Positions 16,733 to 27,100 of a stretch of 55,163 bases of DNA are shown here, one piece after another. Under the pieces are notes generated by a model. The model had not been told where the DNA came from. It made no database searches and saw only the letters and a program-made list of their open reading frames with translations. Numbering within the stretch: position 1 is the first letter of the stretch; every line of letters begins with the position of its first letter. The translations under genes were made by a program, and so were the position numbers. This DNA comes from Chlorobiaceae bacterium. Lineage in GTDB: Bacteria; Bacteroidota; Chlorobiia; Chlorobiales; Chlorobiaceae. The stretch covers positions 1 through 55,163 of the forward strand of contig JAAXXL010000011.1 of the NCBI GenBank assembly GCA_013334485.1. The letters run 5' to 3'.

Positions 16733-17389
16733 TTACTGTTCAGTATTGTTATTCGTATTGAAACCGAATTTTTTTGCATAATCTTCAAGCTGACCCCGAA
16801 GCAGTTTTCTTCCCCGGTACAATCTGGATCTGACGGTTCCGATAGGGCTCTCTACCATGTTGGCAATCTCTTCATAGGTAAACCCTTCCATATCACACAA
16901 CTGTATAACCTCTCTGAACTCTTCGGGAAGAGAGTGAAGCGCCTGATAAACCTCTTCATGCAGGAGTGAGTGGAAATAATCGCTCTCTGCTTCAGTGGTG
17001 TCACTTCTGGTGTCCTTGATTGAGTGATAAAAATCCTTTATAAGATCGTAATCAACCTTTCCCGGTTCCCTTGAGTTTTTACGAAAACGGTTGATATAGT
17101 TGTTTTTCAGGATTTTAAACAGCCATGCCTTGCAGTTTGTTCCCCGCTCAAAAGAATTAAAAAAACGATATGCCTTGAGATAGGTTTCCTGCACAAGATC
17201 CTCTGCATCGTCAGGATTCATGGTCATGTGCAGTGCATAATTATATAAGGAGTTGAGATGAACGACAGCCTCTTTTTGAAACTCATGCTGTTTTTGCTGT
17301 TCCTCCCGTGAAAGGGAGTCCTTTTTTGTTTGTATCTGATGAATCGGTTCCTGTTTCTTCATGTGCTCACATCTTCCTGTTTCTGTCAT
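16733..17389 (-). CDS. ECF-type RNA polymerase sigma factor
   Basis: 218 residues. Region 2 spans about 45-115, with [16 protein letters not shown] and [19 protein letters not shown]. Region 4 spans about 155-205, with [23 protein letters not shown] and [15 protein letters not shown]. The linker carries an acidic insert. Paired with a zinc anti-sigma factor, it most resembles the SigH/SigR/RpoE groups that respond to oxidative or envelope stress. Start at 17389 (MTETGRCEH); an ATG nine codons later is possible. It is divergent from crtH, so the intergenic region may control both. Confidence 0.92.
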   Translation of the reverse strand: MTETGRCEHMKKQEPIHQIQTKKDSLSREEQQKQHEFQKEAVVHLNSLYNYALHMTMNPDDAEDLVQETYLKAYRFFNSFERGTNCKAWLFKILKNNYINRFRKNSREPGKVDYDLIKDFYHSIKDTRSDTTEAESDYFHSLLHEEVYQALHSLPEEFREVIQLCDMEGFTYEEIANMVESPIGTVRSRLYRGRKLLRGQLEDYAKKFGFNTNNNTEQ

Positions 17390-17419
17390 TGCATAACGTG
17401 TTGATCACCGTCTTCGCAA

Positions 17420-17449
17420 AATAATTATAAAAAATATATTTTAGGTCAA
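17420..17449 (-). promoter_or_regulatory. Candidate promoter of the sigma/anti-sigma operon
   Basis: Minus strand TTG (17447-17449), 19 bases, then TAATTATT (17420-17427), 31 bases before the sigma gene. A separate inverted repeat, TCCCGA-N5-TCGGGA (17480-17485 and 17491-17496), lies between this promoter and crtH and could be an operator or a hairpin. Neither is proven. Confidence 0.35.
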
Positions 17450-17555
17450 TTATAGGGTGCCTTTATTTATTGTTATAAGTCCCGATAGTGTCGGGATAAT
17501 AAATTAACCGCTACCCTGAACGTTATTCAAGAACTTCCGGACAAAATTTTGATGC

Positions 17556-19079
17556 ATGACAGCCTCAAATCAATCTGCCGATGTCATTGTTATCGGTGCC
17601 GGTATCGGAGGACTGACAGCCGCTGCGCTGCTTCAGGAGCGGGGCGTTTCGACACTTGTTTTTGAGAAGAATCGTTATCCGGGGGGAAGCTGCTCTTCCT
17701 TCAAACGCGAAGGGTACTCTTTTGATGCCGGAGCTTCGGTTTTTTATGGCTTTGGTGAAAACGACAGCAGTGGAAGCCTTAATCTGCATACAAGGGTTTT
17801 CAGGAAACTTGGGATTGATGTTCCCACGATTCATGATCCGGTTCAGATTCACTACCATCTACCAAACAGTTTTACGGTTTTGGCATCCTATGATCGCGAG
17901 GCATTTCTTGGTACGCTGATCAATCGTTTTCCGCATGAAGAGTCCGGTATCAGAGGCTTTTACCGCGAGCTTGATGATGTCTATGATATTATCAGCTCCT
18001 TTCCTGCCGGTTCTCTTGAGGATGTGATACATCTGCTTGCGGTAGGGTCGGGTTATCCGCTCAAGGCCATCTCGCTTGCACAGAAGTGCTTCCGCTCAAT
18101 GGGCAAAACTGCCCGTCGCTATATCCGTGATGAGGAGTTACTTCGCTTTATTGATATCGAAGCCTACTCCTGGGCGGTTCAGGATGCCGTATCGACACCG
18201 CTTGTTAATGCAGGTATCTGCCTTGCTGATCGTCATTACGGGGGCATAAACTATCCTCTTGGCGGTGCCGGAGCTATTCCCGAGGGATTGTGCAGGGGCG
18301 TTGAGAAGTTCGGAGGCAGGATACGTTTTCACTCTGCAGTGAGTGAAATTCTGCTTGAAAACGGAGAGGCTCGCGGCGTAAGACTTGCTGATGGTTCAGA
18401 ACATTATGCAAAAGCGGTTATCAGTAACGCTACGGTCTGGGATACCTTTAACAGGCTCATCACTGATTTGCGATATCATGTTGAAAAAGATCGGTTCCAG
18501 CAGGCCCCAAGCTGGTTTCAGCTCTTTCTTGGAGTTGAGGGCTCTGTGATTCCTGCTGATTTTTCCGTTCACCATATCCTTGTAGATGACTGGCAAAGCT
18601 ATAATCAGCCGGGTGGTACAATCTATTTCTCTGCGCCCACCCTGCTTGATGCATCGCTGGCACCTCCCGGCAAGCACATTGTTCATGCTTTTGTTACATC
18701 CGAGATTGATATGTGGCAGCATTTCGACAGGGGAGGGCAGGCATACCGTGAAGCGAAAGAGAGGTTAGCTGATGAGATTATTGCAAAGACCGAGCGTATC
18801 CTTCCGGGTCTGTCAAAAGCAGTTGAACTGAAAATTCTTGCAACGCCCTTGACCCATGAACGCTATCTTAACCGATTTAAAGGATCATACGGCCCGTTGC
18901 TCAAGCCGGGTCAGAGTATTCTGCAGAAACCCCAGAACAGAACGCCGGTAAAAAATCTTTTTGCGGTTGGTGACAGTACCTTTCCAGGCCAGGGAGTTAT
19001 TGCCGTAACCTACTCGGGGGTATCGTGTGCCTCCTATATTGCCAGGAAATTCGGAACTCCGCTCGAAGAGCTTGTTTAG
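17556..19079 (+). CDS. crtH: Carotenoid (prolycopene) isomerase, CrtH type
   Basis: 507-residue flavoprotein of the phytoene-dehydrogenase/CrtISO family. The N-terminal dinucleotide fold VIVIGAGIGGLTAAALL is followed by GGSCSSFKREGYSFDAGASV. The middle has NYPLGGAGAIPEGL, and the C-terminal FAD-binding segment is NLFAVGDSTFPGQGV. Green sulfur bacteria make lycopene by the CrtP-CrtQ-CrtH poly-cis route, in which CrtH isomerises prolycopene to all-trans lycopene. Length and motifs fit CrtISO better than a desaturase. It ends four bases into the convergent gene. Chlorosome genes lie close by. Confidence 0.82.
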   Translation: MTASNQSADVIVIGAGIGGLTAAALLQERGVSTLVFEKNRYPGGSCSSFKREGYSFDAGASVFYGFGENDSSGSLNLHTRVFRKLGIDVPTIHDPVQIHYHLPNSFTVLASYDREAFLGTLINRFPHEESGIRGFYRELDDVYDIISSFPAGSLEDVIHLLAVGSGYPLKAISLAQKCFRSMGKTARRYIRDEELLRFIDIEAYSWAVQDAVSTPLVNAGICLADRHYGGINYPLGGAGAIPEGLCRGVEKFGGRIRFHSAVSEILLENGEARGVRLADGSEHYAKAVISNATVWDTFNRLITDLRYHVEKDRFQQAPSWFQLFLGVEGSVIPADFSVHHILVDDWQSYNQPGGTIYFSAPTLLDASLAPPGKHIVHAFVTSEIDMWQHFDRGGQAYREAKERLADEIIAKTERILPGLSKAVELKILATPLTHERYLNRFKGSYGPLLKPGQSILQKPQNRTPVKNLFAVGDSTFPGQGVIAVTYSGVSCASYIARKFGTPLEELV

Positions 19080-20296
19080 CAGGCAGCAAGCAGCATATCA
19101 ATCTCCCGATAGGGGAAATCAGTCAGTTCGGCAAGGATTTTCTTTGTGACGTAGCCCCTGAAAATATAGGTTCCTTTCCTCAGACTGTGGCTTTTCCAGA
19201 GGATATCCGAGATGGTTTCGTGATCGGCAAGTTTGAGGATAAAGGGTAAAAGCGTATTGGTCAGGGCGAAAGAGGCGGTTTTGGCTACGGCAGAAGGGAT
19301 GTTCGGTACGCAATAATGGGTAACACCATGCTTCACATAGATCGGATTGGTATGTGAGGTGTGGCGGCTGGTGGCAAAGCAGGCTCCCTGATCAATCGAG
19401 ACATCAATAATTACTGATCCCGGCTTCATTGACTTTACGACCTGTTCGCTGACCAGTGGCTTGGTGATTTTCTTTTTCGGGCTTAATGCTCCGATCATGA
19501 CATCCGAGGTTTTGGCAAGCTCTGAAATGTAGTGATCGTTGGCAATAGCCGTAACAAGATGGCGATTGAAAAACGCCTCAAACCTTCGCAGCCGGTTGAT
19601 CTCCTTGTCAATAACGGTAACCTGAGCACCAAGCCCGAGAGCATCCTGAGCGGCAAAAAGCCCGACGGTTCCAGCTCCGATAATGGTAACATGAGCCGGA
19701 GGAACGCCTGCAATTCCTCCAAGCAGGATGCCGCTTCCACCATAGCCGGTTTCAAGGTATTTTGCAGCCGTCTGAATGGCCAGAGATCCGGCTATTTCAC
19801 TCAGCGTTCTGACAATTGGCAGTTCGCCATCCCTTGTTTCAATAAACTCGAATCCGAGAGCGGTGATGTTTTTTTCAAGCAGGGTTTTCAGTAACTGAGG
19901 GCTGACTGTTCCAAGATGGAGTGCGGATATAAGCATCTGGCCGGGCATAAAGAGTCCCAGTTCCTCCTGTTGGGGCGGTGAAACCTTGACAATGACATTC
20001 GATTGCTCAAACAGCGCTTCGGGTGTTTCAGCTATGATCGCTCCCGCTTCAGCGTAGTCGTAATCGGTGAAATTACAGAAGTGACCGGCTGATTTTTCGA
20101 TGATAACCTTGATTCCATGCTCAATCAGTATCTGAACACCGGGCGGCGAAACAGCTACCCGGCGCTCATCCTGTGCACGTTCTCTGGGGATTCCAAGAAC
20201 AATGCTCATGGTTTTTTCGGGCTTGATCAGCCAGCGTTCAAGCGTTTTTGCGCCAAGTTCAAACTCAATGCTTTCAATATCAGATGAGTATCCCAT
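19076..20296 (-). CDS. Alanine-dehydrogenase/PNT-family protein, divergent paralogue
   Basis: 406 residues with an N-terminal extension of about 29 residues before the family start MSIVLGIPRERAQDERRVA. The AlaDH/PNT fold is clear: HCNFTDYDY-like region, SEIAGSLAIQTAAKYLE, NAD-binding VTIIGAGTVGLFAAQDALGL, and DVSIDQGACF. The catalytic His (ALHLG) and Asp (SIDQG) are conserved. However, the KVKEP motif that carries the pyruvate-binding Lys of AlaDH reads KVSPP, so that lysine is Ser. It may therefore not be a standard alanine dehydrogenase. A canonical copy lies at 35789-36892. Its 3' end overlaps crtH by four bases. Confidence 0.8.
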   Translation of the reverse strand: MGYSSDIESIEFELGAKTLERWLIKPEKTMSIVLGIPRERAQDERRVAVSPPGVQILIEHGIKVIIEKSAGHFCNFTDYDYAEAGAIIAETPEALFEQSNVIVKVSPPQQEELGLFMPGQMLISALHLGTVSPQLLKTLLEKNITALGFEFIETRDGELPIVRTLSEIAGSLAIQTAAKYLETGYGGSGILLGGIAGVPPAHVTIIGAGTVGLFAAQDALGLGAQVTVIDKEINRLRRFEAFFNRHLVTAIANDHYISELAKTSDVMIGALSPKKKITKPLVSEQVVKSMKPGSVIIDVSIDQGACFATSRHTSHTNPIYVKHGVTHYCVPNIPSAVAKTASFALTNTLLPFILKLADHETISDILWKSHSLRKGTYIFRGYVTKKILAELTDFPYREIDMLLAAC

Positions 20297-20390
20297 CAGG
20301 AGTTCACGGTTTTATACCGGTTGCCTATTTTTTTTGAAAATTCACAGGGGTGACTGCTTGCCATTGGCCGATTTCAAAAAAGGAAAAAGA

Positions 20391-21071
20391 CTACTTCACC
20401 CTTATTTTTACTGATTCAATGGCACCGGATCCTCCGGGTTCGCAGCAGGAGCAGCTTGTTCCAGGGAGATGCAGGTGACCACCTGAAATTGAACATACCG
20501 CATCTGTTGCTCCTTTCAATGTGCCTTTTACTCCCTCAGCAAGCAGGGTAGCGGGGTATTGCATGAAAGGAAAGGTTTCCATAAAGGTGTCAGAAACAAG
20601 AAGCGATGCCTGAACGAGTCCATTACCGATTTTTGACAGGGAGTCACCAGGGCTCATTTGCCCTTTTTTGATTCTGTCAACAATCGAACCTGCACCATCC
20701 GGAAGTTTATTGAGCACATTATGGCCAATTGTTTGAGCATAGGAGACAAATCCTGGAACATTGAGTCCGAGTATTGTGCGCCGGAGATGCTCAGCCCGTG
20801 AAAGCACCCGTAGCCGTCCCTCTTTGACAATAACACTCTGGCAGGCGAGTCGCCCGCCCTCCTGAAAAAGTTTTTCAGAAATAAAGGCTTTTTCGATGTT
20901 GTTCGGTGCTGAAAGGGTCTCTGCACCCTCTGTTACATAAACAAAACAGCTCTGGCAGATACCGTTTCCTCCGCATACATACCCTATGTGGCACTTGTTT
21001 CTCTGAGCAGCTTTCAGCAGCAGCTCACCAGTAGATGCTTCGCAAGGCCGGTCGTTAATGGTGATGATCAT
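20391..21071 (-). CDS. Chlorosome envelope [2Fe-2S] protein, CsmI/CsmJ/CsmX family
   Basis: 226 residues from the ATG at 21069-21071 (MIITINDRP); the open frame reaches a TTG at 21113, which is unlikely. The N-terminal adrenodoxin-like domain binds a [2Fe-2S] cluster through C-x5-C-x2-C ([11 protein letters not shown]) and a later Cys (RLACQSV). The C-terminal half is hydrophobic/amphipathic (ASLLVSDTFMETFPFMQYPATLL), as in chlorosome envelope proteins, and ends with a Cys-rich tail (CSCCEPGG). Length is near that of CsmJ. In known species these proteins sit in the chlorosome envelope and quench energy transfer under oxidising conditions. Which of the three names applies needs alignment. Confidence 0.85.
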   Translation of the reverse strand: MIITINDRPCEASTGELLLKAAQRNKCHIGYVCGGNGICQSCFVYVTEGAETLSAPNNIEKAFISEKLFQEGGRLACQSVIVKEGRLRVLSRAEHLRRTILGLNVPGFVSYAQTIGHNVLNKLPDGAGSIVDRIKKGQMSPGDSLSKIGNGLVQASLLVSDTFMETFPFMQYPATLLAEGVKGTLKGATDAVCSISGGHLHLPGTSCSCCEPGGSGAIESVKIRVK

Positions 21072-21209
21072 GGTTGTCGGAGTTAAAGGTGAAGAGAAAG
21101 CTCCATTGATCAATAGGTTGTAAAAATATAATCAATTTCATGGTAGCACCCCTCAAACCTTCTTACTTCCTCCCGGAAGAAAAAGATTTGAAGGGGTAAC
21201 TCCCGCTTC

Positions 21210-21821
21210 TCATCCTTGAGCACCCTGTTTAACCGCAGGGGCTATTGGTTCAGTTGCTCCGCTGAGCTTGCTTTGATTGTTAACCGGGTCAATATGACCG
21301 ATTATTTTACACTCCCCCCTGGTTGGGCAGGATGACTGAAATGCGTCAGCTACGAGCTGCAGTGCACTGCCGATTCCTCCAATAATGTCCGAGAGTAACT
21401 GCCAGAGATCAAAACTTCTCGTCGCTTGTAACTGCATGGTATCGGGGAACTTTACAAGTGCTTCCCATCCCATTTTCCCGGCATATGCAGGCAGTTGAAG
21501 CGGATTTGTGTCAAACATCTCCTTGACCTGTTCAACCGCAGTAACAATCTCTACAGTTCCCGGTTTTTCTACTGTAGTGAGGCAGGCCATTCGTGCACCC
21601 TCTTGAATCAGTGTATTTGAAAGCAAAGCCTTCTCGGAGTCACTGATGGGCGAGAGCAGCTCACTCCCTTTTTTAACAGTAACGTAACAGGTCTGGCATA
21701 TCCCGTTGCCACCACAGAAGTAGCCAATATGAGCGTGGTTTATGCGGGCAACATCAATAAGCCGATCTCCCGCTTTTGCTTCATAACTTTTACCATTTAT
21801 AACAATAATCATGGTTTGCAT
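21210..21821 (-). CDS. Second chlorosome envelope [2Fe-2S] protein, CsmI/CsmJ/CsmX family
   Basis: 203 residues, paralogue of the next gene downstream. The N-terminal [2Fe-2S] domain has C-x5-C-x2-C ([11 protein letters not shown]) and the fourth Cys in ARMACLTTV. The middle, [14 protein letters not shown], and the amphipathic helix segment [23 protein letters not shown] match the membrane-associating half of the family. It ends with a Pro/Gln-rich tail. Two such genes in a row on one strand suggest duplication. The roughly 200 bases upstream (21822-22017) are AT-rich, and I found no promoter with exact spacing there. Confidence 0.83.
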   Translation of the reverse strand: MQTMIIVINGKSYEAKAGDRLIDVARINHAHIGYFCGGNGICQTCYVTVKKGSELLSPISDSEKALLSNTLIQEGARMACLTTVEKPGTVEIVTAVEQVKEMFDTNPLQLPAYAGKMGWEALVKFPDTMQLQATRSFDLWQLLSDIIGGIGSALQLVADAFQSSCPTRGECKIIGHIDPVNNQSKLSGATEPIAPAVKQGAQG

Positions 21822-22017
21822 TGTTTAAAATTAAATGTGAACTAAAACAGTCTTATTTATTAACTCCGTAGTTGAAGCAAAAGTTGCTCATGGTGACATG
21901 ATTATGGTATTTGATAGAAAAAAGTTGCTTTTTGTCGTGCAAAACGAGCGGCAGGGAAGCCGCTTTTTTTGCTGTGGCAAGAGTTTACAACGTGGTAACC
22001 CGCATAAAGAGCTGGGG

Positions 22018-25000
22018 TCACACCGTCAGCTCTTTTGAAGCCATGTCAAGTTTTTTCAGCAGCGCTGTGTAGCGCTCCAGCAGTTTGCAGGGGGATGTTT
22101 CTGCCGAAGCGGGGTGGTGCAGAACCAGCTTTATTTTCTTCTCCATTTTAAATCCCGGTCTGTACTCCTGCATCCAGGGCTCCTGTACTGATACAAAGAG
22201 ATACTGGAAAAACTCACGGTTTTGAAGGTGTTCATTGTCCTGACCGGGAAGAAGAAGGGTAAAGCTTTTTGGCTGGATGTCAATTTTTTCCAACCCGAGC
22301 ATTGAGGCTGTAAGTTTGAGTTTTGTCAGGAGCAGCAGTGTGGCAACTTCTTCAGGCTGGGCACCGAAACGGTCTTTGAGTTCATTGGAAAGGGCTTCAA
22401 GCGCCTCTTCTGAGGGAGCTTTTGAGATTTTTTCATAAAAGGCAAATCGCTCATGGATTGCATGGATGTAGTAATCTGGAATAAGCGCATCAAAAAAGAA
22501 GAGCAGATCACAGCTTTTTACGGGTTTAGGCGCCGGTTTTCCGTCAGTGGTAAAGAGATGACTGAAGGTGGTGGATTTCAGTTCGGCAACCGTCTCTTCA
22601 AGCATTTTCTGATAGAGGTCAAAGCCGAGTTCATGGATGTAACCCGACTGCTCTGCTCCGAGCAGATTGCCTGCTCCGCGTATATCGAGATCTCGCAAGG
22701 CAATATTGAATCCGGAACCGAGTTCGGTGAAACTCTCGATGACCGCAAGCCGCTGGACAGCATCCCGTTTCAGTGTGTGCAGCGGCGGCGTGATCAGATA
22801 GCAGTATGCTTTCCTGTCACTTCGGCCAACTCTGCCTCGTAACTGGTAGAGGTCTGAGAGGCCAAACATGTCTGCCCGGTTGATGATAATGGTATTTGCA
22901 TTGGAGATATCAAGGCCAGAGCCGATGATGGTGGTAGAGATCAGTACATCAACCTCCTTCTGCATAAAGTCCATCATCACCTTTTCAAGCTCTTTGGGAG
23001 GCATCTGGCCGTGCGCAAAGACAATGCGGGCAGAGGGGACAAGCTCCCGCAGCGTGAGCTGTACCTCCTCAAGGCCGGAAATCCGGTTGTGAAGAAAGAA
23101 GACCTGGCCCTCGCGCTTCAACTCCCTCTTGATAGCTGATTGTATAAGGGCAGTATCATAATCGGTTATGAGGGTTTCCACCGGCTGGCGATTTTTCGGA
23201 GGGGTCGAAACAATTGACAGGTCTCTGGCTCCCAGCATGGAAAATTGCAGGGTTCTCGGTATCGGTGTTGCCGACATGGTAAGGGTGTCAACACCGGGGA
23301 ACTGCTCGCGCAGCTTCTCTTTGACCTCAACGCCGAAGTGCTGCTCTTCGTCAATGACAAGCAGTCCGAGATCCTTGAACTGCACATCCTTCGATACCAG
23401 ACGGTGGGTTCCGATAACAATATCAATTTGCCCGTCTCCAATTTTTTTCAGCAGTACAAGCTGCTCCTTGCGGGGAACAAAACGGCTCAGTACCGCTATA
23501 GAAATCGGAAAATTTTCAAACCGCCGGATAAATGACTCGGCATGCTGGTGCGCAAGAATCGTTGTTGGTGTCAGAACGGCAACCTGTTTTTTTGACTCAA
23601 CCGCCTTGAATGCCGCCCGCATGGCAATCTCGGTTTTCCCGAACCCGGCATCACCGCAAATCAGCCGGTCCATCGGGTGAGGCGCCTCCATATCTTTTTT
23701 AACCTCAACAATTGCCCGGTGCTGATCGGGGGTCTCATCGAAAATAAAGGAGGCTTCGAACTCCCGCATGAAAATAGAGTCTGCAGCAAAAGGAAAGCCG
23801 ACCTGCATTTTTCTCTGGGCGTAAATCTTGATCAGATTTATGGCTGTATCACGGAGCTTGCCCCTGACTTTCTCTTTTTTTGCCGCCCATTTCGAACTGC
23901 CGAGTTTTGAGAGCGAGGGAAGGGTGCCTTCTGATGCGGTATACTTTGAGAGCAGGTTAATGTTCTGCACATTGACGAAGAGCTGATCGCCGCCCTCATA
24001 CTCAACAAGTACAGACTCCTGTTCGGAATTACCCACCGTTATGGTCTCAAGGGACTTGAAGATCCCGATGCCGTAATCCTCATGGACAACATAATCACCC
24101 ACTTTGAGCTTTTGAAGGTCCTTGAGTGATATTCCGCGAATTTTTCTTTTCCGGTGAGCTTTATGGGTGTGCAGCTTGCCGAAGATGTCTGATTCGGTGT
24201 AGAGGTCAAGAGAACCGAAGGTAAAGCCGGTGTGCAGGTTAAGTGGAAGCCAGCTTGCATCATGGAGAACCTTGCCCCCCGATTGCATCATCTCCTCAGC
24301 CAGAAAGTCGGTCAGCTCTCCGATTTCGCGGCGTGAACTGGTTGCAAAGAGCGGTTTTCTTTTTTTGTCCGACTCCTGCTGCAACAGTGAGGCAAGCACG
24401 CGGAAGTTTGCATTGAGCTTTTTTTGCGGGCCTGAACCGAAATCAATTCCATAAGGAGCCGAGTGCATAATCTTTATACACCGGAATCGTGAAAGTGCCA
24501 TAGAGAGATCTTCCTGATTTTCAAGCCCGGAAAAATCAATGGTGTCATCAACAATGATTACGGTTGAGGGGTCAAGATAATCGAGTATCGTTGTTCCGGC
24601 TTCGGTATCACTACCCTCTGTTTTAGTAAAGCCGGAGGTGATGTATGCCTCCGTTACTGCTTTTCCCGAGAGCTGGCTGTTGATATCGAACAGGCGCAAT
24701 GAGGTAACGGTATCTCCGAAAAACTCTATGCGTAACGGCTCTCTGGCTCCAAAAGGGAAGGCGTCGATAATGGAGCCTCGAATGGAGAACTCCCCTTCAT
24801 CCTCGACAAACTCCCGTTGTTCAAAGCTGTTTCTCTCAAGAAACTGCTTGAGGTTTGCATAGCCTGCTGTTTCATCGGTTTTCAGATGCAGAATCCGGTT
24901 TTTCGCTTCAGCCGGTTTGCAGAGCGCGGCATCGAGATCATCGAAATAGGAGAGAATGGCCGATTTATCGCCTCGCAACAGTGCGCCTATTGATCGTGAC

Positions 25001-25326
25001 AGCTCATCCGAGGTGTTGCAGATGCTCTCTTTTGGCAGAAGGGCATCAAAATCGTTCTCATAGAGTTCAAAGCTGTTCTGACTGCACAGCGCCATGATCG
25101 AAGATGGGTGGTCAGTAAAAAGGAGGGCGGCAAGCACGGCAGGGAGTGACCCCTGTATTCCGGTTATCTCAATTGGCGCAAAACAACCTTTTGCTACAGG
25201 TTTTTCCTGTAAAGCCTTTTTGAGGAGAACATAAGGGTTCGACTGCCTGATGATTTCAAGAAGAAAGCCGGGATTTCTTTTGGTGACCGAAGCACTTTGG
25301 AGATCAGAATCTGATAACGTTTTCAT
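22018..25326 (-). CDS. mfd: Transcription-repair coupling factor Mfd
   Basis: About 1102 residues from the ATG at 25324-25326; the frame reaches a TTG at 25401 that would overlap the divergent gene. It removes RNA polymerase stalled at DNA lesions and recruits UvrA. Domain order is as expected: UvrB-like N-terminal part ([14 protein letters not shown], about 180), RNA-polymerase-interacting CarD-like domain ([14 protein letters not shown], about 410), RecG-like translocase with Walker [10 protein letters not shown] (about 558) and DEEQ box (about 659), then motifs [12 protein letters not shown] and [13 protein letters not shown], and the C-terminal TRCF domain. Full length and intact. Confidence 0.95.
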   Translation of the reverse strand: MKTLSDSDLQSASVTKRNPGFLLEIIRQSNPYVLLKKALQEKPVAKGCFAPIEITGIQGSLPAVLAALLFTDHPSSIMALCSQNSFELYENDFDALLPKESICNTSDELSRSIGALLRGDKSAILSYFDDLDAALCKPAEAKNRILHLKTDETAGYANLKQFLERNSFEQREFVEDEGEFSIRGSIIDAFPFGAREPLRIEFFGDTVTSLRLFDINSQLSGKAVTEAYITSGFTKTEGSDTEAGTTILDYLDPSTVIIVDDTIDFSGLENQEDLSMALSRFRCIKIMHSAPYGIDFGSGPQKKLNANFRVLASLLQQESDKKRKPLFATSSRREIGELTDFLAEEMMQSGGKVLHDASWLPLNLHTGFTFGSLDLYTESDIFGKLHTHKAHRKRKIRGISLKDLQKLKVGDYVVHEDYGIGIFKSLETITVGNSEQESVLVEYEGGDQLFVNVQNINLLSKYTASEGTLPSLSKLGSSKWAAKKEKVRGKLRDTAINLIKIYAQRKMQVGFPFAADSIFMREFEASFIFDETPDQHRAIVEVKKDMEAPHPMDRLICGDAGFGKTEIAMRAAFKAVESKKQVAVLTPTTILAHQHAESFIRRFENFPISIAVLSRFVPRKEQLVLLKKIGDGQIDIVIGTHRLVSKDVQFKDLGLLVIDEEQHFGVEVKEKLREQFPGVDTLTMSATPIPRTLQFSMLGARDLSIVSTPPKNRQPVETLITDYDTALIQSAIKRELKREGQVFFLHNRISGLEEVQLTLRELVPSARIVFAHGQMPPKELEKVMMDFMQKEVDVLISTTIIGSGLDISNANTIIINRADMFGLSDLYQLRGRVGRSDRKAYCYLITPPLHTLKRDAVQRLAVIESFTELGSGFNIALRDLDIRGAGNLLGAEQSGYIHELGFDLYQKMLEETVAELKSTTFSHLFTTDGKPAPKPVKSCDLLFFFDALIPDYYIHAIHERFAFYEKISKAPSEEALEALSNELKDRFGAQPEEVATLLLLTKLKLTASMLGLEKIDIQPKSFTLLLPGQDNEHLQNREFFQYLFVSVQEPWMQEYRPGFKMEKKIKLVLHHPASAETSPCKLLERYTALLKKLDMASKELTV

Positions 25327-25411
25327 ATGAAGCTTACAAAACATATTTTCATGCTTGATCCCGGCAAAACGTGTAACCTCGAAACAAGCACTGGCGGGCA
25401 AATTGCTATAT

Positions 25412-26383
25412 ATGGAAAAAATTCTTGAACTGAAAAATCTCAGGACATACTACTCTACCGAAAATGGCATCGCCAAAGCGGTTGATGGTGTGAGCTTTTC
25501 ACTGGGGAGGAACAGAACACTTGGTGTGGTCGGGGAGTCCGGATGCGGAAAATCGGTGACATCTCTCTCTGTTATGCGCTTGGTTCCAATGCCGCCAGGC
25601 TATTTCGCCGGCGGGGAGATTCTTTGGAAAGGGCGGGACCTTTTGAAGCTCTCCGAAGAGGAGATGCGCAAACTCAGGGGCAACGAGATAGCCATGATTT
25701 TTCAGGAGCCGATGAGCTCGCTCAATCCGGTCTTCACCTGTGGAAGCCAGATTGCAGAACAGCTTCTCATTCACCGCGACATCAGCAAGGCTGAAGCAAA
25801 AAATAGATCGATCGAGCTGCTCAATCTTGTCGGGATTCCGAACCCTGCAGAACGCTTCTCATCTTATCCTCACGAGCTTTCGGGCGGCATGCGACAGCGT
25901 GTTATGATTGCCATGGCGCTCTCATGCAACCCCGCGCTGCTGATCGCCGATGAGCCGACTACAGCGCTTGATGTTACCGTTCAGGCACAGATTCTTGATC
26001 TGATAGGTAAACTTCAGGGTGAGACAGGCATGAGTGTGATGCTCGTTACCCACGATTTCGGTGTCGTTGCCGAACTTTGTCAGGATGTTATTGTCATGTA
26101 TGCATCACGGATTGTTGAAAAAGGATCAGTTGAGCAGTTGTTCAGTAATCCGCTTCACCCCTATACCAGAGGTCTCCTGAAATCCATTCCCCGTTTGGGC
26201 TCTTCGAAAGAGCGCCTTCACGTTATTGAAGGTAATGTGCCCAGCGCGGTCAATCTGCCCGAGGGGTGCCGGTTTGCCGGAAGATGCACGCTTGCCGATG
26301 CTCATTGCCGCAACGAGCAACCTGAACTCCTCTCTTTCGAGCCCGGCCACGAAGCCGCCTGCTGGAAAGCAGGTGCCGTTTAA
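25412..26383 (+). CDS. Peptide/nickel ABC transporter ATP-binding protein, OppD/DppD type
   Basis: About 323 residues from the ATG at 25412 ([10 protein letters not shown]). Walker [10 protein letters not shown]-loop [10 protein letters not shown], signature LSGGMRQR, Walker B LLIADEPT and H-loop VTHDF are all intact. The C-terminal oligopeptide-type segment [16 protein letters not shown] marks the OppD/DppD group. It energises import of peptides or related solutes. No permease or binding-protein gene is adjacent: mfd is divergent and a two-component pair follows. The gene is therefore an orphan here, and its substrate cannot be deduced. Confidence 0.88.
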   Translation: MEKILELKNLRTYYSTENGIAKAVDGVSFSLGRNRTLGVVGESGCGKSVTSLSVMRLVPMPPGYFAGGEILWKGRDLLKLSEEEMRKLRGNEIAMIFQEPMSSLNPVFTCGSQIAEQLLIHRDISKAEAKNRSIELLNLVGIPNPAERFSSYPHELSGGMRQRVMIAMALSCNPALLIADEPTTALDVTVQAQILDLIGKLQGETGMSVMLVTHDFGVVAELCQDVIVMYASRIVEKGSVEQLFSNPLHPYTRGLLKSIPRLGSSKERLHVIEGNVPSAVNLPEGCRFAGRCTLADAHCRNEQPELLSFEPGHEAACWKAGAV

Positions 26384-26403
26384 TGAATTAAACTTTGTTC
26401 CTC

Positions 26404-27096
26404 ATGTCGGATCCGCTGCTTCTTGTTGTTGAGGATGACCAGAATCTATCGCAACTGCTTGCTTACAATCTCGAGCGGTCGGGTTTTAAATGTCAAACGG
26501 CATTAACCGGTGAAGAGGCTCTTGAGCAGCTTTTGCGAAGGAGTTTTGATCTTGTTCTTCTTGATGTCATGCTGCCGGGAATTGACGGTTTTGAAGTGTG
26601 TCGGCAGATCAGGCAGAATCAGCTTTTCAAAGATCTTCCCATTATTATGCTGACGGCCAAGGGCGAGGAGATTGACCGGATTCTTGGTTTTGAACTCGGC
26701 ATTGACGACTATGTTGTCAAACCGTTCAGCCCCAGAGAGCTGACTCTCAGAATACGGGCTGTTCTCAAGCGTGAGAGGCGTCAGGGTGGCAAGGTGCCTG
26801 AGCAGCTCAAAGCTGGTACGCTCGATGTTGATCTTGTTCGCCATCTCGTTACCCTCGATGGCAGCACCCTACTTCTTACCCTGATGGAGTTCAAACTTCT
26901 TGCTGCGCTGCTTAAAAGAAAAGGTGAGGCACAATCACGCGAAAAGCTTCTCAGTGATGTCTGGGATGTTGATCGCTCTATCAACACCAGAACTATTGAT
27001 ACTCATATTACCAGGCTCCGTGAAAAGCTCGGGGAGACCGGCCGCATGATAAAAACAGTGAGAGGGTTCGGTTACAAATTTGAGGAAGAGGCTTAA
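26404..27096 (+). CDS. phoB: Response regulator, OmpR/PhoB family
   Basis: 230 residues from the ATG at 26404 (MSDPLLLVVEDD). The receiver domain has the acidic pair in VVEDD, the phospho-acceptor Asp in LVLLDVMLPGIDG (about residue 54) and the Lys in VVKPFSPREL. The C-terminal winged-helix domain has LLTLMEFKLLAALLKRKGE and the recognition-helix end RTIDTHITRLREKLG. It lies 4 bases upstream of a PAS-containing kinase typical of PhoR. The phosphate role is inferred from architecture, since no pst genes are visible. Confidence 0.85.
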   Translation: MSDPLLLVVEDDQNLSQLLAYNLERSGFKCQTALTGEEALEQLLRRSFDLVLLDVMLPGIDGFEVCRQIRQNQLFKDLPIIMLTAKGEEIDRILGFELGIDDYVVKPFSPRELTLRIRAVLKRERRQGGKVPEQLKAGTLDVDLVRHLVTLDGSTLLLTLMEFKLLAALLKRKGEAQSREKLLSDVWDVDRSINTRTIDTHITRLREKLGETGRMIKTVRGFGYKFEEEA

Positions 27097-27100
27097 ATCG

